Origin: Roseovarius sp. EL26
GTDB taxonomy: Bacteria; Pseudomonadota; Alphaproteobacteria; Rhodobacterales; Rhodobacteraceae
Direction: 5' to 3'
Assembly: GCF_900327775.1 (NCBI RefSeq)
Contig: NZ_OUMZ01000005.1
Location: forward strand, 434,001-498,000
DNA: 64,000 nt
Shown: positions 36,773 through 44,911 of the stretch, in pieces
Numbering within the stretch: position 1 is the stretch's first letter
Layout: every line of letters starts with the position of its first letter
Translations under genes and position numbers: made by a program
The notes under the pieces: generated by a model
Told to the model about the DNA's origin: nothing
What the model saw: the letters and a program-made list of their open reading frames with translations, nothing else
Database searches by the model: none

Positions 36773-37876
36773 ATGTTTGACTTGAAAAATATCACACTTA
36801 CCGCATTTGCCGGTGTGGCTATGATGGCAGCCGGAGCTGCGAGCGCGCAAGAAGCATGTTCTAATTATACTGTGGCCGATGGTGATACCTTGGCGACGAT
36901 CTCGATCACGGCATATGGCACATCCAACTATCAGCCAATCTTTAACGCGAACCGAAACACAATTGACAATCCCGGTCAATTGGCGCCTGGTCTTGTTCTG
37001 GCCCTGCCTTGTGAAGATGGTAGCCTGGCAAACGGTCAGACAGCGCAAGAATTGATCGCTGAGCAAGAAGATCGCGCTGCGAAGAACCGCGTCTCAAACG
37101 TCTATGAACCCCCGATCAAGCTGGTCACTGGTGGTAACTGGGCGCCGTTCACAACTGAAGATTTGAATGGTGGTGGTTTCATCGTTCGTTTGGCGACAAC
37201 CGCATTGAACCGTGGTGGCAACCAGCGTGATTACTCTGTCAGCTTCGTAGATGACTGGGGTTCGCACCTGGAAACATTGTTGCCACTGGGCGCGTTCGAC
37301 ATCTCGATGGCTTGGTACATTCCTGACTGCAGCAACAAATCTTACGAATGGTCAGAGAATACAGCACTGCGCTGTAACACTTTGGACGGTTCTGTCAGTG
37401 TTTATGACGCTGTGATCGGTTTCTACACGCTGCCAGACAGCGAATACGCAACAGCAAGCTCCTTCAAAGATTTCCAAGGGGCAACGATCTGCCGTATGGA
37501 CAGCTGGTTCACTCATGACCTTGAAGAGCAAGGCTTGGTCGCTCCTGCGATTGAAATGATCCGCCCAGTGACCGGTCCTGAGTGCATGGATGCGGTTTTG
37601 AATGGTACTGCAGATATCGCTTCTTTTGAGGTGCAAAAAGCAGCAGACGTATTCAGCGAAATGGGTCTGACGCAACAAGATATCGTTGAGAATCCATTTG
37701 TGAACACATTCTCAAGCCTGCGCTTTGTTACACACAAGTCTAACCCATATGGCCGTCAGTACATTGCCATGTTGAACCGTGGTTTGAACGAGATGCGTGA
37801 ATCTGGCGAGTGGTATGCTGTTATTTCAGACTCACTGAAAGAGCATAACGACAAACTGGTTGCTGCGTCTAACTAA
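36773..37876 (+). CDS. Secreted LysM plus solute-binding-protein fusion (copy 2)
   Basis: A 367-residue paralogue of the upstream gene without the coiled coil. Signal peptide to about residue 25 (ITLTAFAGVAMMAAGAASA). LysM (about 32-80: YTVADGDTLATISITAYG, GLVLALPC) bracketed by Cys29 and Cys80. Solute-binding fold about 115-360, with the same landmarks: KLVTGGNWAPFTTEDLN, VDDWGSHLETLL, CMDAVLNGTADIASFE, and SGEWYAVISDSL at the end. LysM anchors to peptidoglycan; the ligand of the binding fold is unknown. Last gene of the operon, followed by a terminator. An upstream GGAGG lies 5-8 bases before the ATG. Confidence 0.82.
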   Translation: MFDLKNITLTAFAGVAMMAAGAASAQEACSNYTVADGDTLATISITAYGTSNYQPIFNANRNTIDNPGQLAPGLVLALPCEDGSLANGQTAQELIAEQEDRAAKNRVSNVYEPPIKLVTGGNWAPFTTEDLNGGGFIVRLATTALNRGGNQRDYSVSFVDDWGSHLETLLPLGAFDISMAWYIPDCSNKSYEWSENTALRCNTLDGSVSVYDAVIGFYTLPDSEYATASSFKDFQGATICRMDSWFTHDLEEQGLVAPAIEMIRPVTGPECMDAVLNGTADIASFEVQKAADVFSEMGLTQQDIVENPFVNTFSSLRFVTHKSNPYGRQYIAMLNRGLNEMRESGEWYAVISDSLKEHNDKLVAASN

Positions 37877-37899
37877 GCTGCATCTAGATCTCAAAATTG

Positions 37900-37930
37900 A
37901 AGGGCCGGTCCAATGGACCGGCCCTTTCTT
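37900..37930 (+). terminator. Rho-independent terminator of the kinase operon
   Basis: A perfect 12-bp stem (37900-37911 and 37915-37926, core GGGCCGGTCC) with a three-base loop and a T-rich tail, 23 bp after the last LysM gene stop. Strong terminator, likely also serving the convergent accA transcript. Confidence 0.88.
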
Positions 37931-37998
37931 ATTATACTTCGCTCAGTATTTGCCCGAGATGATGATCTTAGTCGTGACCGCTTGAGCATCGGCTGGGG

Positions 37999-38961
37999 TC
38001 AGGCGGCCAACCCTTTGGAACCCATGTTCAGGAACTTCTGACGGCGATCTTGGATCAGCTCATCAGGGGATTGACTAGACAGGCCATCAAGCATCTTGGC
38101 AATGGCTTCGCCAACGGCGTTGATCGTGGTGCTGGCGTCGCGATGTGCGCCACCCATTGGCTCAGAAATGATCTCATCTGCGATGCCAAGGCGGGTCAGG
38201 TCCTGTGCTGTGAGGCGCAGCGCTTCGGCCGCTTCGCGCATTTTTTCGGCGTCTTTCCATAAGATCGAGGCACAGCCTTCGGGGGAAATGACTGAATAAA
38301 CTGAATGTTCCAGCATCGCCAAACGGTTGGACGAGGCAAAGGCCACCGCGCCGCCGGATCCACCTTCGCCGATGATCACGCTGACAAGTGGTACGCCGAT
38401 TTGCAGGCATTTCTCGGTTGAACGGGCAATCGCTTCGGATTGGCCGCGTTCTTCAGCGCCTTTGCCGGGATAGGCGCCGGGGGTGTCGACCAAGGTGATC
38501 ACAGGAAGGCCAAAGCGCCCGGCCATTTCCATCAGTCGGATGGCTTTGCGGTAACCCTCGGGGCGGGCCATGCCAAAGTTATGCTCAATACGTGACTGTG
38601 TGTCTTTGCCCTTTTCGTGACCGATCACAACAACGGGCGTGTCATTGAAACGCGCCAACCCACCCATGATTGCCAGATCGTCAGCAAAGTTACGATCACC
38701 AGCCAGCGGTGTGTATTCGGTAAACAATGCCTCGATGTAGTCGCGGCAATGCGGCCGTTCGGGGTGGCGTGCGACCTGACATTTGCGCCAGGGCGTCAGG
38801 TTCTTGTATAGATCGCGCAGCATATCGGCGGCTTTTTTATCCAGCGCGCCGGCTTCATCCTCAACGTTCATCTCGTCGTTGGCACGCGCCATGGCCCGCA
38901 ACTCTTCGGCTTTGCCTTCGATTTCGGCCAATGGTTTTTCAAAGTCGAGATAATTGGTCAT
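37999..38961 (-). CDS. accA: Acetyl-CoA carboxylase carboxyltransferase subunit alpha
   Basis: AccA is the alpha half of the carboxyltransferase that makes malonyl-CoA for fatty acid synthesis, with AccD. ATG 38961 gives the standard start [15 protein letters not shown]. Landmarks: [98 protein letters not shown]. Length 320 is typical. No other acc gene is nearby. Confidence 0.97.
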   Translation of the reverse strand: MTNYLDFEKPLAEIEGKAEELRAMARANDEMNVEDEAGALDKKAADMLRDLYKNLTPWRKCQVARHPERPHCRDYIEALFTEYTPLAGDRNFADDLAIMGGLARFNDTPVVVIGHEKGKDTQSRIEHNFGMARPEGYRKAIRLMEMAGRFGLPVITLVDTPGAYPGKGAEERGQSEAIARSTEKCLQIGVPLVSVIIGEGGSGGAVAFASSNRLAMLEHSVYSVISPEGCASILWKDAEKMREAAEALRLTAQDLTRLGIADEIISEPMGGAHRDASTTINAVGEAIAKMLDGLSSQSPDELIQDRRQKFLNMGSKGLAA

Positions 38962-39016
38962 TCTATGCTCCACAATTGTCGTTGCGATATATGGCGTTAT
39001 CGCGGGCAATTTGCAA

Positions 39017-39634
39017 TCACATCGCGGCTAATCCTGCACGAAATGCGAACTCGGGCGAGCTGAATACCGGAATTGATAGGTCTGAAAGCAAAGATACGGT
39101 CACGGCCATAGAAGCTTGCGCCAAAACCACGCAGGCCATCTCACGTTTGAATTCGACCATTCCGCGTATTTCGCTGGCAATGACGGCGGCAAAGGCATCG
39201 ACCTGCCCTGCCTCGAACAGCGGCCAATACTGACCAAGTGACATAGTATGAACTTTAGTCGGAGAGCCTGCCTCTTCTAGGGCTTTGTCCAGCAACGCAA
39301 GGCTGGGCTGATAGGTGCTGTCGAGACAGAAGGCAAACAAGATTGGACCACCCGTAGCGGCAGCAGCTTGCATCATCGGCCAGTCCACACGGATGGCGCC
39401 GGCTTCTTCTGCGGCGGTTCCGATCGTTGTGCAGGTACAAATTACTACGCCTTCGATCAGGCGTATCTCTTCAGTGATCTCTTGCGCAAGTTCAGCGGCA
39501 ATACCAGTTTGCGCGCGCGCAAGCCAATCAGGCCTTACGATATGCAAGACTTCGGTGTCCGGCGAAATCTGATCGCGCAGTGCATTAAATGTGGCGCAAT
39601 GCACTTCGGCAGTATGAATGAATGTTAATGCCAT
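39017..39634 (-). CDS. Aspartate/glutamate racemase superfamily protein
   Basis: A 205-residue protein of the Asp/Glu/hydantoin racemase fold. The first half has [18 protein letters not shown] and the catalytic-type stretch [16 protein letters not shown] (two Cys near residue 65), the second half [11 protein letters not shown] in place of the second Cys motif. Loss of the second Cys suggests it is not a standard two-base racemase; members with one Cys act as isomerases or decarboxylases in other families. It lies between accA and lysE on the same strand without clear coupling. Confidence 0.72.
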   Translation of the reverse strand: MALTFIHTAEVHCATFNALRDQISPDTEVLHIVRPDWLARAQTGIAAELAQEITEEIRLIEGVVICTCTTIGTAAEEAGAIRVDWPMMQAAAATGGPILFAFCLDSTYQPSLALLDKALEEAGSPTKVHTMSLGQYWPLFEAGQVDAFAAVIASEIRGMVEFKREMACVVLAQASMAVTVSLLSDLSIPVFSSPEFAFRAGLAAM

Positions 39635-39699
39635 TGAAGGACCCCAATTGAACTGGGGGATGACTTATCTATGAAAGCCTGTGATGAAAACAGGGAGTA

Positions 39700-40299
39700 T
39701 CAGTTTTTCGGCCAGAGTACGGGGATCAATGTGGCCACCAGCAACAGCGCCATGGTGATGTTAAAGATTTTCAGACGGGTCTCATTTTTTAATATGCGCC
39801 GCAATTGCTGGCCCAGTACGGTCCAGCTGGTGGTGCTGATACAGGAGACCATAACATAAGTTCCTGCGACCCAAAGCACGGCTGTCAGATCGCGGCTTGT
39901 GGCGTATAGAGTAATCGCTGATAACGCCATGGTCCAAGCCTTGGGATTAACCCATTGAAAGGCCGCTGATTGCAAAAAAGTGAGCGGTTTGCCCTCGGTC
40001 TCGGTGTTTTTGGGTGCTGCTGAATTTGCAATTTTCCATGCTAAATAAAGCAGATAAGCAACGCTGGCGACCTTCAGAACGGTATAGCTAACAGGCCAGA
40101 GATCAAAGATCTGCATGATCCCAATCCCGACGAGCACCACCATCGTTGGCATGCCGAGGCCAATACCGAGCATATGCGGCACAGTACGCCGAAAGCCAAA
40201 GTTGGCGCCCGAGGCCATGAGCATCAGGTTATTAGGCCCCGGCGTGATGACCGTGACCAAAGCAAAGGTAAAGAGGGCGGAGTAAAGTTCAATTGTCAT
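39700..40299 (-). CDS. LysE family amino acid exporter
   Basis: A 199-residue inner-membrane translocator with about six hydrophobic segments. The family signature VTPGPNNLMLMASGANFGFRRTVPHMLGIGLG (start PGPNN) is at residues 20-50, and the second half has FQWVNPKAWTMAL. It exports an amino acid or analogue. Divergent from an Lrp/AsnC regulator gene, a standard pairing in which the regulator senses the exported amino acid and activates the exporter. Confidence 0.9.
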   Translation of the reverse strand: MTIELYSALFTFALVTVITPGPNNLMLMASGANFGFRRTVPHMLGIGLGMPTMVVLVGIGIMQIFDLWPVSYTVLKVASVAYLLYLAWKIANSAAPKNTETEGKPLTFLQSAAFQWVNPKAWTMALSAITLYATSRDLTAVLWVAGTYVMVSCISTTSWTVLGQQLRRILKNETRLKIFNITMALLLVATLIPVLWPKN

Positions 40300-40375
40300 A
40301 CGTGCAATTTATGATGTGGTTTGCGCATTTGAATTGCGAATATTTGTTGTAGGTCGTGAAAAATTGCAACATAAA

Positions 40376-40825
40376 ATGTTAATGGATCATATTGACGATC
40401 ATATATTGCGTGAACTGTCCCGAAACGGCCGGATCAGCAATCTTGAACTGGCAGATCGAATCAACCTGTCGCCCTCGGCTTGTTTGCGCCGGGTGCAGGA
40501 TCTTGAACGACGTGGTGTCATTATTGGATATCGCGCAATTCTGGACCGTCCCAAATTGGGGGTGGGGTTCGTTGCTTATGCAACTGTAGGGCTCAACTCA
40601 CACACCAAAGCCAGCCAGCAGGCGTTTGAACGCGCGATGGCGGTCGCACCTGAAGTGGTCGAATGTCACAACACCACCGGCGCGGTTGAATATCTGCTGC
40701 GCATCGAAGTGGCGGATTTGGCAGCGTATAAGTCCTTTCACACGGATGTGGTCGGGACGCTGCCGCAAGTCAGCTCGATCACGTCTTACGTGGTCATGGG
40801 GTCGCCAAAGGATGAGCGGGCCTGA
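40376..40825 (+). CDS. Lrp/AsnC family transcriptional regulator (paired with LysE)
   Basis: An approximately 149-residue leucine-responsive-type regulator. ATG 40376 or 40382 (MDHIDDHILREL) is the start; the longer frame from 40316 is not protein-like. HTH at DDHILRELSRNGRISNLELADRINLSPSACLRRVQDLERRGVI (parts RNGRISNLEL and SPSACLRRV), then the RAM ligand domain with YRAILDRPKLG and VVECHNTTGAVEYLLRI. The gap to lysE is about 75 bp and very AT-rich, as expected for an Lrp site. No clear Shine-Dalgarno. Confidence 0.87.
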   Translation: MLMDHIDDHILRELSRNGRISNLELADRINLSPSACLRRVQDLERRGVIIGYRAILDRPKLGVGFVAYATVGLNSHTKASQQAFERAMAVAPEVVECHNTTGAVEYLLRIEVADLAAYKSFHTDVVGTLPQVSSITSYVVMGSPKDERA

Positions 40826-40836
40826 CGGGGAATAAC

Positions 40837-40929
40837 GTGAAACTGTCGGGAATGCTTTTGTCGATTGCTATACTGGCCTTATATCTGGGAAAGGTTTGGC
40901 CCTATCAGACTCTGCGTATCTCAGGCTGA
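40837..40929 (+). CDS. Possible 30-residue membrane micropeptide
   Basis: A GTG-initiated frame with GGGGA 5 bases upstream, starting 11 bp after the lrp stop. The product has a single hydrophobic helix (SGMLLSIAILALYLG) and a short polar C-terminus. It could be a small membrane protein translated with lrp, or chance. No homology judgement is possible here. Confidence 0.3.
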   Translation: MKLSGMLLSIAILALYLGKVWPYQTLRISG

Positions 40930-41009
40930 TATGGTATGAATACAAGATCCTTTTCCGGCACATTTTCACTCGACTGAAAACGCCCGGCATCATCTGATGG
41001 AGCACTGCT

Positions 41010-42395
41010 ATGGACGGCAAGATTTTTGATAATGATATCAGCAAGGTTGTGGAAGCTGACCGTGCCCACGTCTGGCACCACCTGATCCAGCATAAACCTT
41101 TTGAAACCGCTGACCCCCGAATCATCGTTGAAGGCCGTGGTATGCGCGTCTGGGACCAAAAGGGCAAAGAGCATATCGATGCGGTTTCTGGCGGTGTTTG
41201 GACCGTTAACGTTGGTTATGGCCGTGAGCGGATCGCTAATGCCGTGCGGGACCAGCTGATCAAGCTGCCATATTTCGCAAACACTGCTGGTAGCATCCCT
41301 GGTGCTATTTTTGCTGAGCAACTGATCGACAAGATGCCTGGCATGAGCCGTGTATACTACACAAACTCAGGATCAGAAGCGAACGAGAAAGCCTTTAAAA
41401 TGGTTCGCCAGATTGCGCACAAGCGTTATGGCGGCAAAAAGCACAAGATCCTGTATCGTGACCGCGACTACCACGGAACAACCATCACCACGCTGTCTGC
41501 TGGTGGTCAGGACGAGCGTGGGGCACAGTACGGTCCGTTTACCCCAGGTTTCATCCGTGTGCCGCATTGTCTTGAATATCGCGCACAGTGGGATCTGACC
41601 GGCGAAGAGTACGGCATCGCAGCTGCCAATGCGATTGAAGAGGTTATCTTGGCTGAAGGTCCGGATACCGTTGGTGCATTGTGCCTTGAGCCGGTGACCG
41701 CAGGTGGTGGTGTAATTGTGCCACCAGAAGGTTACTGGCCACGTGTGCAGGAAATCTGCAAGAAGTACGATATCTTGCTGCACATTGACGAAGTTGTCTG
41801 TGGCGTTGGCCGGACAGGGACTTGGTTTGGTTATCAGCACTATGGCATTGAGCCTGATTTTGTGACCATGGCCAAAGGCGTGGCTTCGGGTTACGCGGCG
41901 ATTGCTTGCTGTGTAACTAACGAAAAAGTCTTTGACATGTTCAAAGATGACGCGACCGATCCGATGAACTACTTCCGCGATATTTCCACCTTTGGTGGAT
42001 GTACTGCAGGTCCGGCGGCGGCGATTGAAAACATGGCCATTATTGAAGAAGAGGGCCTGTTGGACAACACCGTTAAGATGGGTGACTACATGTTGGACCA
42101 ACTTAAAGCGTTGCAAGATAAGCATAAAGTTATCGGAGATGTGCGCGGCAAGGGCTTGTTCTTGGGTGTTGAATTGGTCGCAGATCGCAGCACCAAAGAG
42201 CCGGTTGACGAAAAGCTGGTTCAGGCCACTGCAGGGGATTGTAACGCAAACGGTGTGATTATTGGCGCCTCAAACCGAGCGATCCCGGGCTTCAACAACA
42301 TGCTGGCCTATAGCCCTGCGCTGATCGCGACTAAAAGCGATATCGACGAGATTGTCACCGCAACGGACAATGCATTGTCTAAAGTGTTCGGCTAA
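41010..42395 (+). CDS. Class III aminotransferase, probably taurine--pyruvate aminotransferase
   Basis: A 461-residue PLP enzyme of fold type I. PLP Lys lies in VTMAKGVASGY (about 290), the Asp in HIDEVVCGVGRTG, and GSEANEKAFKMVRQ and YHGTTITTLSAGG are substrate/PLP elements. The N-terminus (KIFDNDISKVVEADRAHVWHHLIQHKPFE) closely resembles roseobacter taurine:pyruvate aminotransferases as I remember them, which convert taurine to sulfoacetaldehyde. No other taurine genes are adjacent, so omega-amino acid or beta-alanine use remains possible. RBS GGAG precedes the ATG. Confidence 0.72.
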   Translation: MDGKIFDNDISKVVEADRAHVWHHLIQHKPFETADPRIIVEGRGMRVWDQKGKEHIDAVSGGVWTVNVGYGRERIANAVRDQLIKLPYFANTAGSIPGAIFAEQLIDKMPGMSRVYYTNSGSEANEKAFKMVRQIAHKRYGGKKHKILYRDRDYHGTTITTLSAGGQDERGAQYGPFTPGFIRVPHCLEYRAQWDLTGEEYGIAAANAIEEVILAEGPDTVGALCLEPVTAGGGVIVPPEGYWPRVQEICKKYDILLHIDEVVCGVGRTGTWFGYQHYGIEPDFVTMAKGVASGYAAIACCVTNEKVFDMFKDDATDPMNYFRDISTFGGCTAGPAAAIENMAIIEEEGLLDNTVKMGDYMLDQLKALQDKHKVIGDVRGKGLFLGVELVADRSTKEPVDEKLVQATAGDCNANGVIIGASNRAIPGFNNMLAYSPALIATKSDIDEIVTATDNALSKVFG

Positions 42396-42416
42396 ACCAC
42401 TCACGAAATACTCTAC

Positions 42417-42446
42417 AAAAAGGCCGCATCAGCGGCCTTTTTCTTT
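42417..42446 (+). terminator. Rho-independent terminator after the aminotransferase
   Basis: Stem AAAAAGGCCGC (42417-42427) with GCGGCCTTTTT (42432-42442), a four-base loop and a following TCTTTT tract. Complete 11-bp pairing. Confidence 0.88.
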
Positions 42447-42452
42447 TGTGAT

Positions 42453-42495
42453 TTGTGTACAGCCTGTACGTTTTGACCCTTAGTTATGTACACAA
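42453..42495. repeat. Second TGTACA repeat cluster
   Basis: TGTACA at 42456, TGTACG at 42465 (9 bp apart, as in the first cluster) and TGTACA at 42487; TTGTGTAC and GTACACAA form an 8-base inverted repeat around the set. Like the cluster at 18101-18141, it lies between the 3' ends of convergent genes. Confidence 0.5.
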
Positions 42496-42610
42496 ACCGA
42501 TGGGGAGAATATCGGGACTTTGAGCCGGTCGACCAGTTTAGAGACGGATAACCCAAATGTGCGCCTGCGGCGCGCAGGTTGTCTCGTCTTCGGCCTTCGT
42601 CTCGGGGTTG

Positions 42611-42642
42611 CTCTGGCGGGGATATTTATTGCCAGATGAAGC
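42611..42642. other. Recurrent Rhodobacteraceae intergenic motif (GGGATATTT...CCAGATGAA)
   Basis: The stretch GCGGGGATATTTATTGCC followed by AGATGAAGC resembles a short sequence I recall as frequent in intergenic DNA of this family. The rest of the 42496-42668 gap holds a GC-rich hairpin near 42560 (CCTGCGGCGCGCAGG) and no gene. Frequency elsewhere was not checked. Confidence 0.35.
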
Positions 42643-42668
42643 AGGCGGATCAGTGGCTCAATGTGGGC

Positions 42669-44330
42669 CTAATCTGCGGGTTGCAGTGTTCCCTTGTACG
42701 CAACGATCAACCCGATGAGCGGGGCTGCGATTGTGACGTTGAAGCAAAACTGGTCCCCGTCGAAGGTTTCAAAGGTTTGACCTTTGGGCAGTAAGGTACG
42801 GGGTAACGGTAAGCCAAGGCAGGACCAATGGCGTGGGATTAAATACATCCTGTCCTCCTCTACAACCAGTGCCAAGGCCACGCTGATCGGGCCAAAGCGT
42901 TCAACCAGAAGATGTTGACTGCGTCCGGTACCCACCATTTGCTGCGATGAAAAGGTCTGGCCGCCAAAGTTTCGGGTCCAGTGCTCTTGACCGGTTTGAG
43001 GGTCAAGCGTGACGCTGACCGGGACAGAAGCGGCCGCCGGCGGAAAGCCGATCGCGCGGGCGACGAGATTGGCCAGAAATCCTTTACCACGACGCACCTC
43101 TGCCTGACCGCTCCAAACGCGTTTGTTGGCGCTGTCATGCAACTGTTGAACTGGCGTAGGCAGGCTTTCAAACGCCGAACCTAAAATGTGCCGATAGAGT
43201 GAAGCATTGAGGGGTGGAGTTAAGCGGAAACCGGTAAAGATGGTGCGGTTTTCAAACAGCTGATCGTAGTCGGATAGCTCTAAGGTTCGCGTCGCGGTCC
43301 GGGCGCCGGGGGCGGGGGTGTCTTTGTTCAAGAGTTTGCGGATGAGTGCCTCGATCGCCATGGAGGGAATATAGGGGCCATCATTGCCTTCGGCCAAAAG
43401 GTGCCATGTCTGGGTAAGGTCTTGCCCTTCGCGCTTACCCGTGGCCTGCACATACATACCACCCCGGTGTTCGCCAAACTTCATCATGTTCAGAACTTTG
43501 TAAAACAGGCCCGACAGTGGCGTCAGGGCTGGCAGGTGCAAGGCCGCGCGCGCTTTGGCCAATAGGTTCAGAGCACGGTGCAGGATTTCGGGCACCGGCC
43601 CGGCGCCCATCCAGATGTCTTGTAAGGTATCATGTTCAGGCGGGATGACCTGCAGATCAGGCACGTCCACCAGCGAGAAGTGGATGTTTTTGAGTGGCAA
43701 CCGTCCGGGCACTGCGATGGTGTGTCGTCGGCTTTCGGCTAGCCCGCTGGCGGTTGTTTGTTTGCCACCGCGGGTTAATTTCACCGGGCTGCCCGCATAG
43801 CCAACAACGGCGCGCATCACGTTGAGACCGATGCCAGCGTAGGGCGAGGGCGCGATACCGCCTTCGACTGAAGTGAGGTCCATGGTTTTGGACATCTCGC
43901 GCAGGACGGCGGCAGTCAGAACCGGGAAGCTACTGACACCGGATAAAATAAAAATCCCAGCGTCCCGGGCGGATTGGTCAAACTGGGTGACGCCAAAGAC
44001 GAAGTCGGCGGCGTCGGCGAAATCGAGATAATTGATGCGAGCATCAATGCAGGCTTTGACCACCTGATAGGGATCATCGCCGTAATGTTGAAACGGGCCG
44101 GAGGCGTCGACCACCAGATCAGGTTGTTCTGTGGTCAGGCAGGTATGGATCTGTGCCCGATCCAGAGCGAGGGGGCGCACCTGTGGCTGACCATGATAGG
44201 CGTTACAGAAGGCTATGGCGCGGTCGAGATTGCGGCCACAAATCAGCAGTTCCAGTTGGGGGAGATCTGACAGAAGTTCAGCTAAACGCCCGCCAAAAAC
44301 GCCGTAACCGCCAAGGATGAGGATCTTCAT
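42669..44330 (-). CDS. Saccharopine-dehydrogenase-like protein with C-terminal DUF4166 domain
   Basis: A 553-residue protein. The N-terminal Rossmann domain begins MKILILGGYGVFGGRLAELL, with ICGRNLDRA and VDASGPFQHYGDDPYQVVKAC typical of saccharopine dehydrogenase-like NAD(P) proteins. Residues from about 360 (FRLTPPLNASLYRHILGSAFESLP, RVWSGQAEVRRGKGF, HWTRNFGGQTFSS) match DUF4166. This fusion is known, function not. It ends just upstream of the DCC gene start (4-nt overlap), so the two are one operon with the DCC gene first. Confidence 0.75.
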   Translation of the reverse strand: MKILILGGYGVFGGRLAELLSDLPQLELLICGRNLDRAIAFCNAYHGQPQVRPLALDRAQIHTCLTTEQPDLVVDASGPFQHYGDDPYQVVKACIDARINYLDFADAADFVFGVTQFDQSARDAGIFILSGVSSFPVLTAAVLREMSKTMDLTSVEGGIAPSPYAGIGLNVMRAVVGYAGSPVKLTRGGKQTTASGLAESRRHTIAVPGRLPLKNIHFSLVDVPDLQVIPPEHDTLQDIWMGAGPVPEILHRALNLLAKARAALHLPALTPLSGLFYKVLNMMKFGEHRGGMYVQATGKREGQDLTQTWHLLAEGNDGPYIPSMAIEALIRKLLNKDTPAPGARTATRTLELSDYDQLFENRTIFTGFRLTPPLNASLYRHILGSAFESLPTPVQQLHDSANKRVWSGQAEVRRGKGFLANLVARAIGFPPAAASVPVSVTLDPQTGQEHWTRNFGGQTFSSQQMVGTGRSQHLLVERFGPISVALALVVEEDRMYLIPRHWSCLGLPLPRTLLPKGQTFETFDGDQFCFNVTIAAPLIGLIVAYKGTLQPAD

Positions 44331-44785
44331 GGGATTAACCTGTTACGGACATCGGGGTCGGGCAGGTTGCATAGGTCGGTGCTGCCAAACAGGCGATAGC
44401 GATTACGGGCAACGGTGCGATAGAGCGGGTTTTGAATGGCTTTGGGCAGGAGGTGGAAGAGGCGTAGAGCTTGCCAAACCCCACCCAGCCGGGTGCCGAC
44501 GCGGGCGAGGGCGTCGAGGGAAGTATAGGCTTGACCATGCTCGACGTAGAGCCAGGTCGTGGGGTCGTTCGGGTCCAGTCCGTAATGGTGTAGCAGGGCG
44601 CGACCTGCCGGAGATTGGATTGGAAGGATACGGAATTCTTGCGCGGTGTCGTTGCGGGCAATCCAGCGGGCCCCACGGGCACACAAGGCACAGTGTGCGT
44701 CCATCACGGTGAACACGTCGCCAGCCTCAAATGTGGGGACTGATGAATCGTGTCGGTATGAATATGGCGCGCGTTGCCTGAGCAT
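44327..44785 (-). CDS. DCC family thiol-disulfide oxidoreductase-like protein (DUF393)
   Basis: A 152-residue protein of the DUF393/DCC family. The motif MDAHCALCARGARWI (D-x-x-C-x-x-C near residue 33) matches the DCC signature, and FRILPIQSPAG...HHYGLDPNDPTTWLYVEHGQAYT follows. The thioredoxin-like fold suggests redox activity. It lies directly before the saccharopine-dehydrogenase-like gene, whose start it overlaps. Confidence 0.82.
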   Translation of the reverse strand: MLRQRAPYSYRHDSSVPTFEAGDVFTVMDAHCALCARGARWIARNDTAQEFRILPIQSPAGRALLHHYGLDPNDPTTWLYVEHGQAYTSLDALARVGTRLGGVWQALRLFHLLPKAIQNPLYRTVARNRYRLFGSTDLCNLPDPDVRNRLIP

Positions 44786-44861
44786 GTTTAAGTTGTAGGG
44801 CTGATACTAACCTGCGCACAGGTTACAAAATGTCGCTGGGGTGATTTGAGCCAAATAGAAA

Positions 44862-44894
44862 ACGCCCACTCCAGGGACGGGATGGGCGCTGTTT
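44862..44894. terminator. Hairpin between convergent-end regions, terminator
   Basis: Arms ACGCCCA (44862-44868) and TGGGCG (44883-44888) with partial pairing inside; a T-run follows on the plus strand (GTTTTT) and TTTTC on the minus strand. It lies after the uspA stop and so ends the uspA operon. Confidence 0.6.
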
Positions 44895-44911
44895 TTAAGC
44901 GATAGATGTTT

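Noticed and set aside
36212..37066. A 284-residue open frame on the minus strand
   Set aside because: It is antisense to the two LysM-SBP genes, has an irregular Cys/His-rich composition and no ribosome site; it is a shadow of real coding sequence.
31379..37876. A type VI secretion locus, because of kinase, FHA and PP2C genes together
   Set aside because: No sheath, Hcp, VgrG, ClpV, or baseplate gene is present in the window; the neighbours are dynamin-like GTPases and LysM-SBP proteins instead.
35471..37876. An ABC amino acid transporter
   Set aside because: The two binding proteins have LysM domains and there is no permease or ATPase gene beside them.
41373..42125. A 250-residue open frame on the minus strand
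   Set aside because: It is antisense to the class III aminotransferase, which has clear PLP motifs; composition is not protein-like.
41010..42395. A complete taurine catabolism cluster
   Set aside because: Only the aminotransferase is present; no sulfoacetaldehyde acetyltransferase, phosphotransacetylase or TauR gene is near.
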